Assembly: GCF_024713945.1 (NCBI RefSeq)
Contig: NC_134682.1
Coordinates: 2,170,001-2,234,000 of the forward strand
Direction: 5' to 3'
Length of the DNA stretch: 64,000 nt
Origin: Dermatophagoides farinae
Taxonomy: Eukaryota > Arthropoda > Arachnida > Sarcoptiformes > Pyroglyphidae
Positions 49,360 through 63,700 of this stretch are shown in pieces. The notes under the pieces were generated by a model, which ran no database searches, was not told the origin of the DNA, and saw nothing but the letters and a program-made list of their open reading frames with translations. The position numbers and the translations under genes were made by a program. Position 1 is the stretch's first letter. Each line of letters starts with the position of its first letter.

Positions 49360-52041
49360 CAAAAAAAACCTGTCTTGTAAAAAAACAAAAAAAAAAACAA
49401 AAACAAAACGAGTAAGAAAAAAAATGTCATTAAATCTTGACTAAGAAAAAATTGGAGATGAAATATTGAAAAATGAAACATATCGTATGTTCACATCATC
49501 ATCATCATCATCGTCTTCGTTATCATCACATCAACACTGAAAACACTTTCACTGTCAAATTATAAAGAAAATTGAAGAAAAAAAAACGATTTTTCACTTT
49601 AAATTCTATTCAAAGTTTTATTCAGTTTATTTGATGATTATGATCTTTGAATAATTATCGTCGACATCATTATCATCATCATCATCAATTCGTCAGATTC
49701 GATATTCTTGTTTTTTTTTAATTATTTGTTTTCATCAAAAATTCGTTGATCCTCGTTGTTTACATTGAGAATTGCAATTTTTTGTTGTTGTTGTTTTTGT
49801 TTTTGTTTTTGTTGGTTTTTTTTGCGAAATAAGAAAATTATTTTTTTTTCTCAATTTAACCGGTTATTTCCAGTGTAGCTAAAAAGGGAGGATTCTTGCT
49901 AATTCTATGCTTGTACTCGTCATCATGTCTTTAAAAAAAATCCATTTATTTCATCATCAAGCTTTATGGTCAACAACAATATTCGATGATTTGAAAAGTA
50001 GTAAAGCAAACAAAAAATAAAAAAGGAAATTTTTTTTTTGATAAGATTTGTACCATAAAATGATCTCTGATATCATACCATACAATTCTCATTGAAATTT
50101 GGTTGACTTTTCAACTTTTGATTTAGTCCAATGATAATGATTATGATGATGATGATATGACTTGATTGACTTGAATGTCAAGTTTTTAGCCTATTTACCG
50201 GTTTGAATCCGTTGCGAAAGAAATAATTGAAATAAAAATTCAAGTATTTTCTTTTTTTTTCGAAAAATTATTAAATAGTTTGATGATTAAAATCTTCAAA
50301 ATGACAATGTCATTGTCATTGCTATATTGAACACTATTAATATTTACCATTTATTTATTGAATTTCAAATTTATCGATCATTTTTTTTTATTATTATTTC
50401 ATTAATTCAACCAAAATAATTCTTTTCATCAAGATATTATCATTATCATCATTCATGTGATGACGTAAATTTTTTTACCCGGAATATCATATGAGGCTTA
50501 ATAGGCATGATGAATGTTCGCAATCGATCATTCACGCACACAGAAACACAAACAAACAAACACAGAGAGAAATTTTTTTTTTGCGAAAAAAAAATTTTTT
50601 CATTGAAATCACGCATTCAACTACTAGATGTTTTTTTTGCTTTGTTCGTTGACTTTTGTTTTTGTTTTTTTTTTAATTATCAGTAATGTTTTCTATTCCG
50701 TTTTTGAGGATTTGTTCATTCATTTAGGATTACAAACTCGATAATGTCGATTGTCGATTGATGATTTTTGCAATTTCAAGATTCTCGATTTTACTTTTAT
50801 CGTTGTCTTTTACTTGTATTCGATAAAGTCGATTATTTTTCCTCATAACCGGTACAGAGAGAGAAAGAGAGAAAAAAAAATCCGGACATGTTGAATTTCA
50901 AATTAATATCGAGTTTTTCTATGATCAAATCAAGAATAGTAGTGAAAACCAAATTGAGAAGCAAATAATTTCAAAGAAATGAGATGAAAAAAAGCAAAAG
51001 AATAATCGGAGAGATTAAAAAAAAAATGAAAATGGAAATATTTTCATTTTCTTCAGATTTACCCCGTTCATGGAATTCCTGGGAGAGAAAAATTTTCCAC
51101 AGATTTTAGACATTCACGCACACGCACACATAAAGTACATTCAGTCAAAAAAAAAAATTTAATTTTAATTGTTTTTAGTTTATCGTTTGAATTTTTCACT
51201 ACAAAGTGGGGTTCCATTCAAATATTTGTGTACTTGAAAATAAAATCTGTACCATTTCCACTAAATCCATCATCAATCAGTTATTTTGACTATTCTGGCT
51301 TTAACTTTAATAATTTTTCACATCAAACAAAACAAACTTTTTTTTTGTATTCTGGATTTTGATACCAATCAACACACACACATAACAGTACCCGAAATAA
51401 CTATGGTTTCCAAGAAGAAACCAAGGACAAAAAACATTGCAAAAAAAAACTTTTTTTTGCTCCCCAAAAAAACAAGTGTAAATTTATTTATTTTTTTTTG
51501 ATCCTTTCCACCATCATCATCTCTTGATTCCAAATTCACGTTGCAAAATATGACCAAATATAATGATGATCACAGAGATGGTAATAAACAATGAAAATTA
51601 TTCAACTTGAACTTGTTTCTTGTCATTCATTCATATTTAGTATCATTTGGTTGTTTTTTATCATTAAAATGATCATTTTTTCTCTCTTTTTTTGCTATCT
51701 TAAAATAATAAATTTTTTTCCCCAGTAATTTCTTCATGCAAAATTCGCTTATTTACCTTTCAATCAACACTAGCAGTTAAAAAAAGAAAGAAAAACAAAT
51801 AAAGGGTAGAAAAAATGGAAACAAATCGAAAATAGTGGAAATAATGTCAACTTGAAGATAAAGTAGAAACATTATTCATTTTTCATTCTCATCCAGCATA
51901 ATAATAATGTAATAAAGATAAAAAAATAAACCTTTTTTTCACCAGATCTTTATTCTATTCATTTGTGAAAAAAAACAAAAAAAAATTGAAAATTTAATCA
52001 AACACTGAATTTGGTTATTATTATCATTATCATTATTACTG

Positions 52042-52173
52042 ATGGAAGAACTACAAACTAAACAAATCGATCGGATCCATGGTTGTTGTCAAGGTATTAT
52101 TACATTTATGATGATCATGGTTACCCCAGATCCAGGTAGAACAGAAATACATGTCTGGAACTTTCTCACCTAA
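52042..52173 (+). CDS. Doubtful small open frame, 43 codons
   Basis: ATG to TAA, starting MEELQTKQIDRIHGCCQG and ending TEIHVWNFLT. It is non-repetitive and slightly richer in G+C than its surroundings, which is why it stands out. There is no family match that I know, no clear start context and no neighbouring exon. It could equally be chance or a fragment of a mobile element. Confidence 0.15.
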   Translation: MEELQTKQIDRIHGCCQGIITFMMIMVTPDPGRTEIHVWNFLT

Positions 52174-55100
52174 CAAAAAAAAATTTTTTAAACCGATGTA
52201 AAACGGTATTATTAAGCGGGTTTTCCAATAAAAAAAAAATTTTTATTTCTTGTTCTTTTCGACCCTTTTCTGACAACTCTAATGTGTGTGTGTGGTAACC
52301 AGAATAGAAAATCAACCCAAAAAAAAACAAAACAATGGTGTAAGAAATTCTAGAGAAATAATTTTATGAGTTCTGTCATCATCATATAATATTTCAGAAT
52401 TGACAATTTTTTTCTGTTTTTATTTTTCTTTAAACGGTAATGATGATGATGACAACGACAAGAAAAAAAAAATGAAATGAAATGAAGTTCGAATGGCCCC
52501 ACATAATATTATTTTCCTTTTTTTTTGTTTTGCCTGCTATTTTCGTTATATATTCCATTGAATTTACAACAAATGTAAGAATGCAAGAAAAACATAAAAC
52601 TCATCTCTTTATTTTTTGTTTTACTTTTTCCACGTAAAAAAAACACGAATTTCTTATTCAGAAAAAAAATGGGGAAACATGATCCAAGTTCCAAGATCGT
52701 GGTTTTTTTTTGCCATGTGAATAAGGGTGGTGAGAAAAGAGCGAGCAAAAAAAAACAAAAGAATCAGCAGTTGTTTCTAAAATTGATTGTTAACCTTTCT
52801 GTTTAATTTATCGTGAAATTTATTTATTTTTTTTGTCGTTGTTGTTCATTTTAAAAGTTTTTGTTCGGAATTTTTTTTTCACTCTTTCAATCGATTTTGG
52901 CTTCTTTTTCTGTGTGTGTGTCTGTCACATTCTTTGGAACAAAATACTTAAGCAATTACCATTGCTTAATTGGACCATTTTTTCCTCGTTTTTTGTTGTT
53001 GTTGTTGTTGTTGATCATCATTCATTAGAAAAAAAATTGCATAAAAAATTAAACTTTTCAAACAAACAAACAAACAAAAAAAAAACAAAATTTTTTCCAT
53101 TCATTTTGTCGACGTCGTTGTTGTCGTCGACGAGAATTCGTGTACCAGAATGTCGTGTACCAGAATTTAATTGAAATTCTTGATAGATCCCAACTTTAGT
53201 AGTAAAGAACGAAACTAAAAAAAAAATCCAAAGAATCTGAATTTTTTTCTTCTTCTTGTCGATTCTTGATTCTTTATTCCTGTCCATTTATTGTTTATTA
53301 GATATTATTGGTAAGTTTTTCCATGTTTTATAAATATTCTAATGTTCCAAAAATCATAAAATTTACACACATGTATTTTGTCATCAATGAAAAATCAATG
53401 TTATTGCCACACACACACAAAAAAAACCCTTTTTTTCGTTTGATTCATCAGATGACTTGTTATTTTACCAATCAATAATCATCATCATCAGCGAAATGAA
53501 ATCATAATTTTGAGTTGTACAAGTACACATATAGTAATGACGTTTGTTTTTTTTTTGGATTAACAACTCAGAATTATAATCCGGGTTTTCTCTCTCTGTG
53601 TGTGTTTATTAAATGTCACATTTTTCTTTCTCATCTAGGATTCTATTCTAATTCCTACTTTCTTTTTCTTTTGGTAAGATAATCACTTCACTTTTCTTTA
53701 TCTTTTTTTTGATTGAATGGTTATTTTTTTTTCTCACTGATCCAATTGAGACCAAATTATTCGGTTTTTTTTCACAATGCCATACATGAGAGGGAAATAT
53801 TATATTTATAAATTCGTGAAAATTAATTACAATTTTCAGCATGAAAACGCCTACACTAAAAATGATTTTTTTTCCAGAATTTTCGACTGAAAAATCAAAT
53901 TCGTGTATATATAAATGATCATTTTGATGCAAGAATTTTTCTCATTTATTTTTTATTGTTTTTATGATTCTCTACTGAAATTCATATCCGAATATTTTTG
54001 TTGTTGTTGTTGTTGTTGTTTTTTTTCCAGAAAATTTTACTTTGATTAAATGTGTGACATCGAAAAAAAACATCACATTCATAAACAATGTGCGTGTGTG
54101 TTTGTTTGTGTCCTGATTTATAGTGCAAATGTATGACATTCACAATATTCCAATTAATAATTTGTTGATTGTTCGATTATCGTTAATCGTCGTTATATAT
54201 TAAATGTTTGTTTTCTGGTGTAACGAAAAAAAATTCAACAAAAACAACACGAAAAAAAAACAAAGGATTTACTGGGAAAAATATCTGTGTTTCGATTGCT
54301 GTTGCGGTTTGATTTCTTGTTTTTTTCCCCGTACAACAAAACTATTGAATACCAAAAAACAAATATTCTCTTGTATTGTTCAAAGGAATTTACATTCATT
54401 CTTGATGGCGATAGCGATGTATGGTTGGATTTACCTCATATAATTATCATGAGACAATTTTTCCGTTTGTTGTCCATTTGTTGATATTAATCAACAAATT
54501 ATTGTCAATTTTGTCGAACATCGAACTTTTTTTTTGGTTGTTGCTTTAATTCGTATTCGCCTCTTTCATTTTTTTTTCCAATTGATTGATTGATTTCCGT
54601 CATTGATGATGATAATGATGATTATGTCATTGTCGTCCTCTTAATTGATTAATCAATTTGTTTTTTTTTTCGTTTTCTGTTTGTTCACCAGAAACAAAAA
54701 AAAACTGAAAATTTTTTTTTTCAAATCAATTTATTTGTCAGATTATCATCACAACAACGATGACATACTAGCCACTTTGCACTCGGAAACAAAAGTGGTT
54801 TCAGAATTTTTTTTTCGCAGATTACGAATGTAGAATGAAGTAAAAACGATGCAATCATTCAATATGAATCATGTCGATTCTGTCCTATTCACATAGACAA
54901 TTCATTCATTCATTCATTCAAGAGAATGAATCAGACATTTTCATCGTCATTCTCTTTGTTAACGATGAAACAGATTTTTTTTGTTCACAAACTCAGAATC
55001 ATAACATCAATCATTCGTCCTTGTTTTGAATTTTTATTTTTCTCATTTCCATTTTCTATCCTATTCATCCACATTATATTCAGGATTTAAATATTCATCC

Positions 55101-55270
55101 TGAGATTATCTCTCTCTCTCTCTCCCTCACTCACTCATTATTAGTTTTTTTTCTCATTTTACTGCTTGCTGTTTTGATTTACATATATATGAATTTCCGG
55201 TTTTGTTTCTGATTTCAAGTACTTATCGCATTTTTATTTTAAAAATTTTTGTCGTAATATTTGCCTGTGA

Positions 55271-55292
55271 TGGTGGTGGTGGTGGTGGTGGT
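55271..55292. repeat. (TGG)n microsatellite
   Basis: About seven GGT/TGG units, about 0.55 kb before the STAT start codon. Confidence 0.85.
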
Positions 55293-55731
55293 TTTGGTGG
55301 TGACTATGATGATAGCTACTGTCCTTTTTTAAAAAAAAAATTATTGTCCTCGAATTATTTGAAAGGAAATCAAAATGTAATGTCGTCGTTGTTTATTTGT
55401 CTTTTTTTTGTTTTCACAAATCATTTTTTGTTTTTGTTTTATTTAATGATTTGACATTTAAAACTTTAATTTTTCTTTTTCTTCTTCATTTTATGGCCAT
55501 TATGTAATTATTGATTGTGTTTTCATTTGTGTGTGTGTGTGTGGGTGTGAAATTCTCATTTATTTCCAGTCGACATTAAATCTTATTTATTGTTTTTTTT
55601 GTTGTTGTTCTATTTTTATCATAAATTTTCTATAGATTGCTTCATTCAATAATTTGCCGGAATAATCATAATTATCCACCAATAATTGCCATCAAATTAT
55701 ATCATTGATATTATCGTCAAACGCCGGTATT

Positions 55732-55751
55732 TTCAAGGAATTTCACAAGAA
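55732..55751. promoter_or_regulatory. Paired STAT-type palindromes before the STAT gene
   Basis: TTCAAGGAA (TTCN3GAA) at 55732-55740 is followed after one base by TTCACAAGAA (TTCN4GAA) at 55742-55751. Both spacings are known STAT recognition forms. They lie about 0.1 kb before the STAT ATG, just upstream of a probable splice acceptor at 55787-55788, so they would be at the end of a 5' intron or in an alternative promoter. Confidence 0.3.
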
Positions 55752-55852
55752 CCAAATCAAAATCATTATTATTTTCTTTTTTTTCCAGAATAATTTAAAA
55801 AAATAAATTCTACAACTTTACTACAACAACAGTTTTGATCGATTTATTCAAA

Positions 55853-58800
55853 ATGTGGACTGTACAAAGTAATCTGCCTGAAGAATTACAACATCAAATT
55901 AGTTTAGTCTATGGTACAGATGTATTTCCATTAGAAGTACGTACAATATTAGGTGAATGGATTGAAAAACAACCATGGTCAAAAATTGCAACAGAATTAT
56001 GTCCAGAAACCGAAGCATTAGCAACAGCATTGCAACAAGAATTTATATTGAAAATAAATTCATTAGCTCATACATTGGATAATAATCAGCTCAAATATCG
56101 TTTAACACAAGTTGCATTTAGCGCACAACATCGTAATCCAGTTGAATTGGCTAGTATTATTTATTATTCATTACAGAAAGAATCACGAATAATGAGCTAT
56201 GCTCAAAGTGTAAGTTTTTTTCCTGAAAAATTTCATCCAAATCCAAATAATTAATTGTGATAATTTTTTATATTTTAAATTGAAACAAAAAAAAGTGTTT
56301 ATTGGATACGAAACCACCAAGACCAATGCAAGATTCATTTCAAGAAATTAATCGTGACATACAAAGGATTCGTAAAGATTTAACCGAAACAGATGAAATT
56401 ATAAGACAAACGTTCCAGGATCAAGAACAATTAATTGTCAATTATCAGGAACGGCAAAAAACACAAGCATTATTACAGAATGCTCAAACAAATGAACGTG
56501 CAAAAATAATGAAACAATTAGATGTACAGGAGACCAGTTTGCAAACATCTACCGAAACATTAATGAAACAAAGATCCGAATTATTGGATCGTTTACGTGA
56601 ATGTAGTAATGCAATAAATATTTTAATGACAAAAGTATTGGATACAGAATTAGCTAATTGGCATCGTGGTCAACAATTATTAGGAAATGGTGTTATCTAT
56701 ACTGGTTATACATTGGATGATATACAGGATTGGTGTGAAGCATTAGCCGATTTTATATGGCAAAATCGTTTACAAATAAAACGTATGCAAATAACATGTA
56801 CAAACTATAGTCCAAATCAATATCTAAATGATAGTTTGTATAATCTAATGGATGCAAACACTGTCATGTTGAATCGTTTAGTAAAGAATACGTTTGTGAT
56901 TGAAAAACAACCACCACAAGTCATGAAAACGAATACACGTTTTACGGCCACCGTTAGATTATTGGTTGGATGTAAATTAAATCTACATCTAGCACCACCG
57001 AATGTATCGGTACACATTATTAGTGAACATCAGGCGGCATTATTAAGCAATGTGGCCGATAATTCATTATCATTCATACAGAATGAATCGGCCGCAGGTG
57101 AAATTCTTAATAATGTTGGCATTATGGAATATCATGCCGCCACCACTCACCTAAGTGTCCATTTTCGTAATATGCAATTAAAAAAGATTAAAAGAACCGA
57201 AAAGAAAGGTACCGAATCTGTTATGGATGAAAAATTTGCCCTATTATTTAATTCACGTTTCACTATAAGTCAAGAATTTGGTGATATGCCAGTCAGAGTA
57301 AGTTTTCTGGAAGAAAGTTATTCACATTTTAATTATTTCAGAAAATTTTTTTCTATTCCAATCTAATTTAATTCTTGTTTTTTTCTCTTTTCTTTGAAAA
57401 ATTCTTGAAATATTTTTCATTATTATTTGCAGATTCCATGTTGCGTTCAAACATTCTCATTACCGGTGGTTGTAATCGTACATGGTAATCAAGAACCACA
57501 TGCACATGCTACAATCACCTGGGATAATGCATTCGCTGAACAGGTAGGAAAAAAAAGAATTTCAAAATTATTGAATGATTAATTAATTTATGATTTTTTT
57601 TCTCTCACAAATTCAGAGACGAACATCGTTCATTGTACCAGATAAAGTTCCATTCTATCGTGTTGGTGAAGTACTAAGTCAAAAATTCATTGCAAATGTT
57701 GGTAAAGGTTTAAGTCAAGATAATCTAAGATTTTTGGCTGCAAAAGCATTACGTACGAATAATGTTCCCGATTTGAATGTATTGATTACGTGGAGTCAAT
57801 TCAGTAAAGAACCATTGCCGGATCGTAATTTTACATTTTGGGAATGGTTTTATTCAATATTGAAAATAACTAAAGAACATTTACGACCATTATGGAATGA
57901 TAATCTAATACATGGTTTTATTAGCCGTACAGAAACGGCAAATATTCTATCACAATCAGCGATGGGAACATTTTTATTACGATTTTCTGATTCCGAACAA
58001 GGCGGTCTAACCGTAGCATGGAAAGGAAAATCACCAGAAGATAATACAATTGGTTGTTTTATGTTACAGCCATTTAATGCAAAAGATTTGGGCATACGTT
58101 CATTAGCTGATCGTTTAAATGATTTAAAAAATCTAACACATCTATATCCAGATACACCGAAAGATGTTGTATTCTCTAAATATTATACACCGATTGGTGA
58201 AACAACGAAAACAACTACCGGTTATGTTAAACCAGTTCTGGTCACTTGTGTGCCTGGGTATTATTGATATTTTGTTAATTCATTCATTCATTATTTTCAA
58301 TCATTTTCTTTCATTTCTTTTATATTTACTTTTAATTTAACTTTGTTATTTATTCTTTGATTCTATTTTGTTGATAATCAAACAATAATTTCTAATTTTA
58401 ATAATTTCCTTTGAAAAAAAATATATAAAATTCTCATTCTCATTCTGTCTTTGTTCTTTTTTGTCTCATTTTTTTTTCTTTCATTTATCCTATTCATTTG
58501 GTTGTTGTCTATTTGTTTCGGGTATTGTTAATGTTGTTGATAATCATAAAACATATGCAAAATTTTCCAAATATCGCGACCAAATATTCTAAATCATCAA
58601 TCCACTTGTTCGTTGACCACATAGTCTATCTGCAATGTCATTGGAATCATTTCCAAATACACCACAATCATCATTACAGCCACATTCACCTGGTGATTCA
58701 AATTCAATGCCATTCGATTCGAATACAACATCAATGGATTGTACAACAGTCAAGTAAGTTTTGTTTTTTCGTTTTTTTTTTATCACTGAAATCAATTAGG

Positions 58801-59597
58801 TTTCCATCATTTGATTTTTTCCATCACTAATTCTAATTTCTATCTATTTCATTTCTAACATTTTACTCTTTTCTTTCTCTCTTTCCGTTAAAAAAAATCA
58901 ATCTTTTTTGCATCTTTTTTTTCATCATAAACAAAAACAAAACAAAACAAACATCAATTTCAATCAAACAAAAAAAAAAGAGTTACAGGATTTCATATGG
59001 TTTAAACTGTTGATTCAATAAGTATTTAAATAATATTCCATACTATAAACACACCTAAATATACTACACATGATTAATCTTCAATATATCAATCAATCAA
59101 TCACCACCACCACCACCACCATTATCATCAATATAATCATCTGGATCGATTGATAAATAATGCCATTTTCATTCATTTCACACATACCACATTTGCATTC
59201 TGACTAGATTTGAAACAAAAAATCATCATCATCATCATCTATTTCCATTTTTTTTTCTTTGCTTTGATCACGACAAACATTATGGAATACCATTTCATTT
59301 GAATTAATTTCAATATATCAATATATAACTGATACATTTCAATCATTTGTTTCACACACACACACACACACAAACACATATTATCCAATCTAATCATCTA
59401 TTATCAAAATTATTCATGACAGAAAAAAAATTCGTTTATTTATCATATTCAACAACAACAACAGCAAATTTTCTGCTCATTACAATTTAATGATGATAAT
59501 CATTATTCATTATCATTATATAATCATCAAATGTTTGTTATGTGAATCTTTTTTTCTATTTTAATTGAAATTCTTGTGAATTCAATTTTCTCGACCC

Positions 59598-59630
<33 letters not shown>

Positions 59631-60709
59631 ATGGTCAATTGTTTCAATACAAATAGAAATCGAACAAAAATAAAACAGAACAAAAACAAAAAAAAAATGA
59701 AAAAAAATGAAAAAATTTGCTTCAAAATTTAAATTTTTCTTTCTCTTCATGCATATCTTATAGGCGTGTTTACAGACAAACATTATTATCCGATCATTAT
59801 CAAATTATTCTATTGAACAAAATTGAAAATTTGCAAAAAAAAATATTCAAATTTTTCAACAAAACAAAACAAAACAAAAAATGATGAACAAACACGAAAT
59901 TTTTCCTTTTTTTCCCACTTTTTTTTGGCTATTCTTTGATATTATATGAATGTCTTTTCCTTTTTCTTAATATGAATGATAATAATAATTCTGAATTCTG
60001 AATTTTACTTACAAATTGCTGCTTAAATTAATTTTGTTTGTTTATATATGTGTGGGTGGAAAAATTCTTGAAAAGAATTGACAATTTTTTTCTGCTGTTT
60101 TATCTAAGAATTTTCTAATTTTTTTTTCGTTATTTTTTCCCATCACCCTTTTTTTGTCGATTCATCTATCATTCATGATCAACAATCAAACACCCGGTGT
60201 CCACCAACCTTGTTATTTGTTTACAAAAATTTTTTTTTCTTTTTCTCCCCTTTTTTATCTTGAATAGACAAAATGGAATTCATACAACCCCACCACCACC
60301 ACAATCTTCATCGACAACAATACAATCTTCATCATCATCATCATCGACTACGACATCATCATCATCATCATCATCGATTACTAACAATAATATATCAGCT
60401 GATGGTCATCATCATCATCAACATCACCATCATCATCATCATCTTCATCATTCACATCATCATAATAATCAACATCATCTTAATAATCATCATCATAATC
60501 ATAATCTTAATCCAAATCCAAATAATAATCATCATCATCATCATCATCATAATTCAACATCGAATACTAATTCAACAACATTGCCATCATCATTCGAAAT
60601 TATGTCCTATTTACATGATTCAAATGCCGCATCATCATCATCATCATCAGCAGCAGCAACAGCATCTTTGGTGCCGATTGATTTTTCAAGCGATGGATAT
60701 AATTATTGA
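55853..60709 (+). CDS. STAT: STAT transcription factor (STAT5/STAT92E-like), 6 coding exons
   Basis: Exons 55853-56209, 56296-57297, 57433-57543, 57617-58257, 58625-58753, 60268-60709; 893 aa. STATs are cytoplasmic signal transducers. JAK phosphorylates them on a C-terminal Tyr, then they dimerise by SH2 and bind TTCNNNGAA DNA. Order seen: N-domain (1-119, [26 protein letters not shown]); coiled coil (about 125-300); DNA-binding domain (about 310-490, [41 protein letters not shown]); linker; SH2 (about 582-690, [20 protein letters not shown] with its phosphotyrosine-binding Arg); and TGYVKPVL with Tyr693, the expected phosphorylation site. The C-terminal tail has [12 protein letters not shown] and then long His, Asn and Ser tracts, ending SSDGYNY. 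The ATG at 55853 follows AAA and precedes conserved sequence. The acceptor before 56296 lacks a good pyrimidine tract but the frame is continuous. Confidence 0.92.
58258..58624 (+). other. STAT: STAT intron after the phospho-tyrosine region
   Basis: Donor GTATTA splits a Gly codon (GG|T); acceptor CCACATAG. If unspliced, the frame reads two Tyr codons and stops at 58265-58267, which would give a protein without the C-terminal tail, ending ..VPGYY. Confidence 0.7.
58754..60267 (+). other. STAT: Last STAT intron
   Basis: From donor GTAAGT after ..MDCTTV to acceptor TTGAATAG. Phase 2 is kept. It contains ACC, CA and CAT repeats and is otherwise featureless. Confidence 0.7.
59598..59630. repeat. 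(TCA)11 microsatellite
   Basis: Eleven perfect TCA units within the last STAT intron. Confidence 0.95.
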
Positions 60710-63700
60710 GAATTTTGATGACATGAAAAATGAAAATATTTGATTCATTTCATAAAAATTTCGTCTAAAACGAAAAAAAATAAAATTCATTTCTTTAGAA
60801 TAAAAATTGATTGATTTTTCTCTTCTTTGATTGATTTATAGAGATTGATTCATTAGTCATACAGACAAATAAATAACCAAACGAAAAAAAAACCGTTACC
60901 CAGTTTCTTATGGGATTGATTTGATTTTTTTTACAATTTCGAAGAAGATTGAATTTTTGCAAAATCGATAATCATATATTCTGTCCATGTTGTAGAATTA
61001 CCGGCGTTGAAAAAAACGGAAATATTCAAAAAAAAAAATACTTGGAAAAAAGAAAATCAAATTCAATTTTTATTGATCTTAAAATTGATTTGTGAAGAGG
61101 AAATAAAAAAAATCAATTTATCGTCGATATATTGATCTATTTTGCTGGTAAATGATTTTTTTTCTTTGATTTCTATTTTTTTTTGGCCACAAAATTGACA
61201 ACATACAACGGTTAAACATATATTGATTTATGGTCGATTTATAGAATTTCATTCTACTTTTTGGATTGATTCTACTACTATAAAAATAATGTCATGATGA
61301 TGATGATGATGATGACAATGTTTTTGGTCCCATGATGTGGTTTTTTTTGTTTTGTTTTGTTTTAATAATTTTAATTATTATGATGATGATGATCGTCAAA
61401 ACCATTAAATTATGAAATTTTTAAATTAAATAAACAAAAATGGCTATCATTTCATTGTGATGATAATGTTAATGGCTAACGATATGGAGAAAAAGAAGAA
61501 GAAAAAAAACAATTTTTTTAATAATAAAAAAAAACTTGACCCATCAGATCAAGTATGTGGTCATCAAGCATATTTGAATTATGAATAGTATCTCCTTTTC
61601 ACTTTTCCTCTTCCTCCTACACACTTGACCATTGACCATTACCACCACCACCAACATCAACATTGCCATTCAAATATTTCCTTGATACGAATTGAACTTG
61701 TCCACACACACTAAACAAATAAAATAAGATAAGTCTGTTTATGATTGCCCATTTTTTTAATTTTTCAGTTTTTTTTTGTTGTTGTTGTTGTTGTTGCTGT
61801 TTCCGTATTTAATAATGATAATAATTTCACATTTGAAAAAAAGAGATAAACTAAGTGTTTGTTCGAGAATGATCATATACTCAAACAAACAATGAAAAAG
61901 ACTTTGTGTTTTTTTTTTCGTCTGTCCAAGTGTTTTGATAAATGACAATGATGGATACATGGCTTCTTCATCATCATCATCATCATCATCATCATAATCA
62001 TCACATTATGATCCATTGTATTTACATTGAATTGAATTTTTTTTTTCATTCATTTTGAAAGAAAAAAAAATTCAAGTAAAAGTTGCCACCATCATCACTT
62101 TCTTATGACTTTGATATTGTGTGTTGGAATGTTGGTATCATCATATGTATATATAAATCAGCGAGAGAGGAAAAAAAATTACATTGTTTCACTGATATAA
62201 AAAAAAAATATGCTGCCATTATTATCGTTATGAATTTATTTGAATATATATGCAAAACAAAACAAAACAAAAAAGACGTATGATGAATTAATATGGCCAT
62301 GTTTGTGTGTGTGTGTGTGTGTTGGTGGATGCTAAAGATTTAGTTTATTTTGTAACATTATAAACGATGAATGAATGAATGAATGATGCTGAAAGGCCAA
62401 GGCTTCTACTTGACTTCTTTTTTTTTCTTTATTCACTTTTTTTTTCACTGCAAATTGTGATGATGATCTTTACCGGTTTTTTCTTGAAAAAGTCTGCTTT
62501 GTGTGTGCGTGTGTGTGTGTGTTTTGACACTCGAAACAAACAAACAAACAAACAAATGCACAGAAAAAAAATCGATAATAAAATCTGCCTTGATAATGAT
62601 GATGATGATGAAGGCGTTATAATGAATGGAATTGAATAAACGGATTTTTTTTGTTTGTTTGTTTGTGTGAAATACCGGAAAAGATTTTTCATTTATTGAA
62701 TCATCATCATCATCGTCATTGACCGTATGTCATTTGTTATAAATGATGATGTCTTTGATGATGATGATGATTCAATCCATCCACCAACATTCATCACCGA
62801 TAATCATGATGGTTATTTGACACACACATACACACACACACGTGTATCCATAAGATAATATTTCAGTTCCATTGTCATATGATAGTTTGTTTTTCTATGT
62901 GTGTGTGTGTGTGTGTGTAAATTTTTCCTCTACACCAAAGAGCAGAAACCAAACAAAAAAAATATAGTAATCGATCCCGATTGTTCATGTTATAATCTTG
63001 AATTTTCATTTCCATTCATTCAATTGTTGTATGAATGCATCTGATTTTATCATCATCATCATCATCATCATAGTCTTGTGTATTGAAAAAAAATATATCG
63101 ATCGCAAAATAATATGGCCCAGGTATTGACATTTTCATCTTCATCATCATCATCATCACCATCGTGTGATACAGGAAGCAAATCATCAAAAAAAATGATG
63201 CGAAATAAAGAAAGAAAACGCCGAAAAAAATCATTCATCTTTGATTCGGTCATCATAATCATGTTTTTTCGGTTATTTTTTGGATCGAATCGATCGGAAA
63301 AAAAAGAAAAAAAAAGTTTCTCTACATTTATCAAGATCAATCAACACACACACACACAGACACACAGTGGATCACAATTGTAACTTTCCTTCATTCCTTT
63401 GTCCATTATTATATTTCTCAAAAGAAAAAAAATTGGTCAAGTGAAATTTGAAACAAGGAAAAAATGAAAAATTCGTTTTCCTAATGAATCCAAAATCAAT
63501 TGTTTTGATTTATAATGATGGAACTAGAGAAAAAAATCAGAGCAACAACAACAACAACAACATACATTGATGTAAAAATAAGAAACGAAACAAATCCGAT
63601 TATATCACCAAAGTTCAATAGAAAAAAAAATATAATATATCACTGTTTCCGGACTAATGATTGACCGATAAATGATTGAATGAATCTGTGTGTGTGTGTG

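Noticed and set aside
60273-60743. 156-codon open frame overlapping the STAT last exon
   Set aside because: It is the CAT/CAA repeat of the STAT tail read in another frame (Ile/His runs). The STAT frame continues correctly from the preceding exon.
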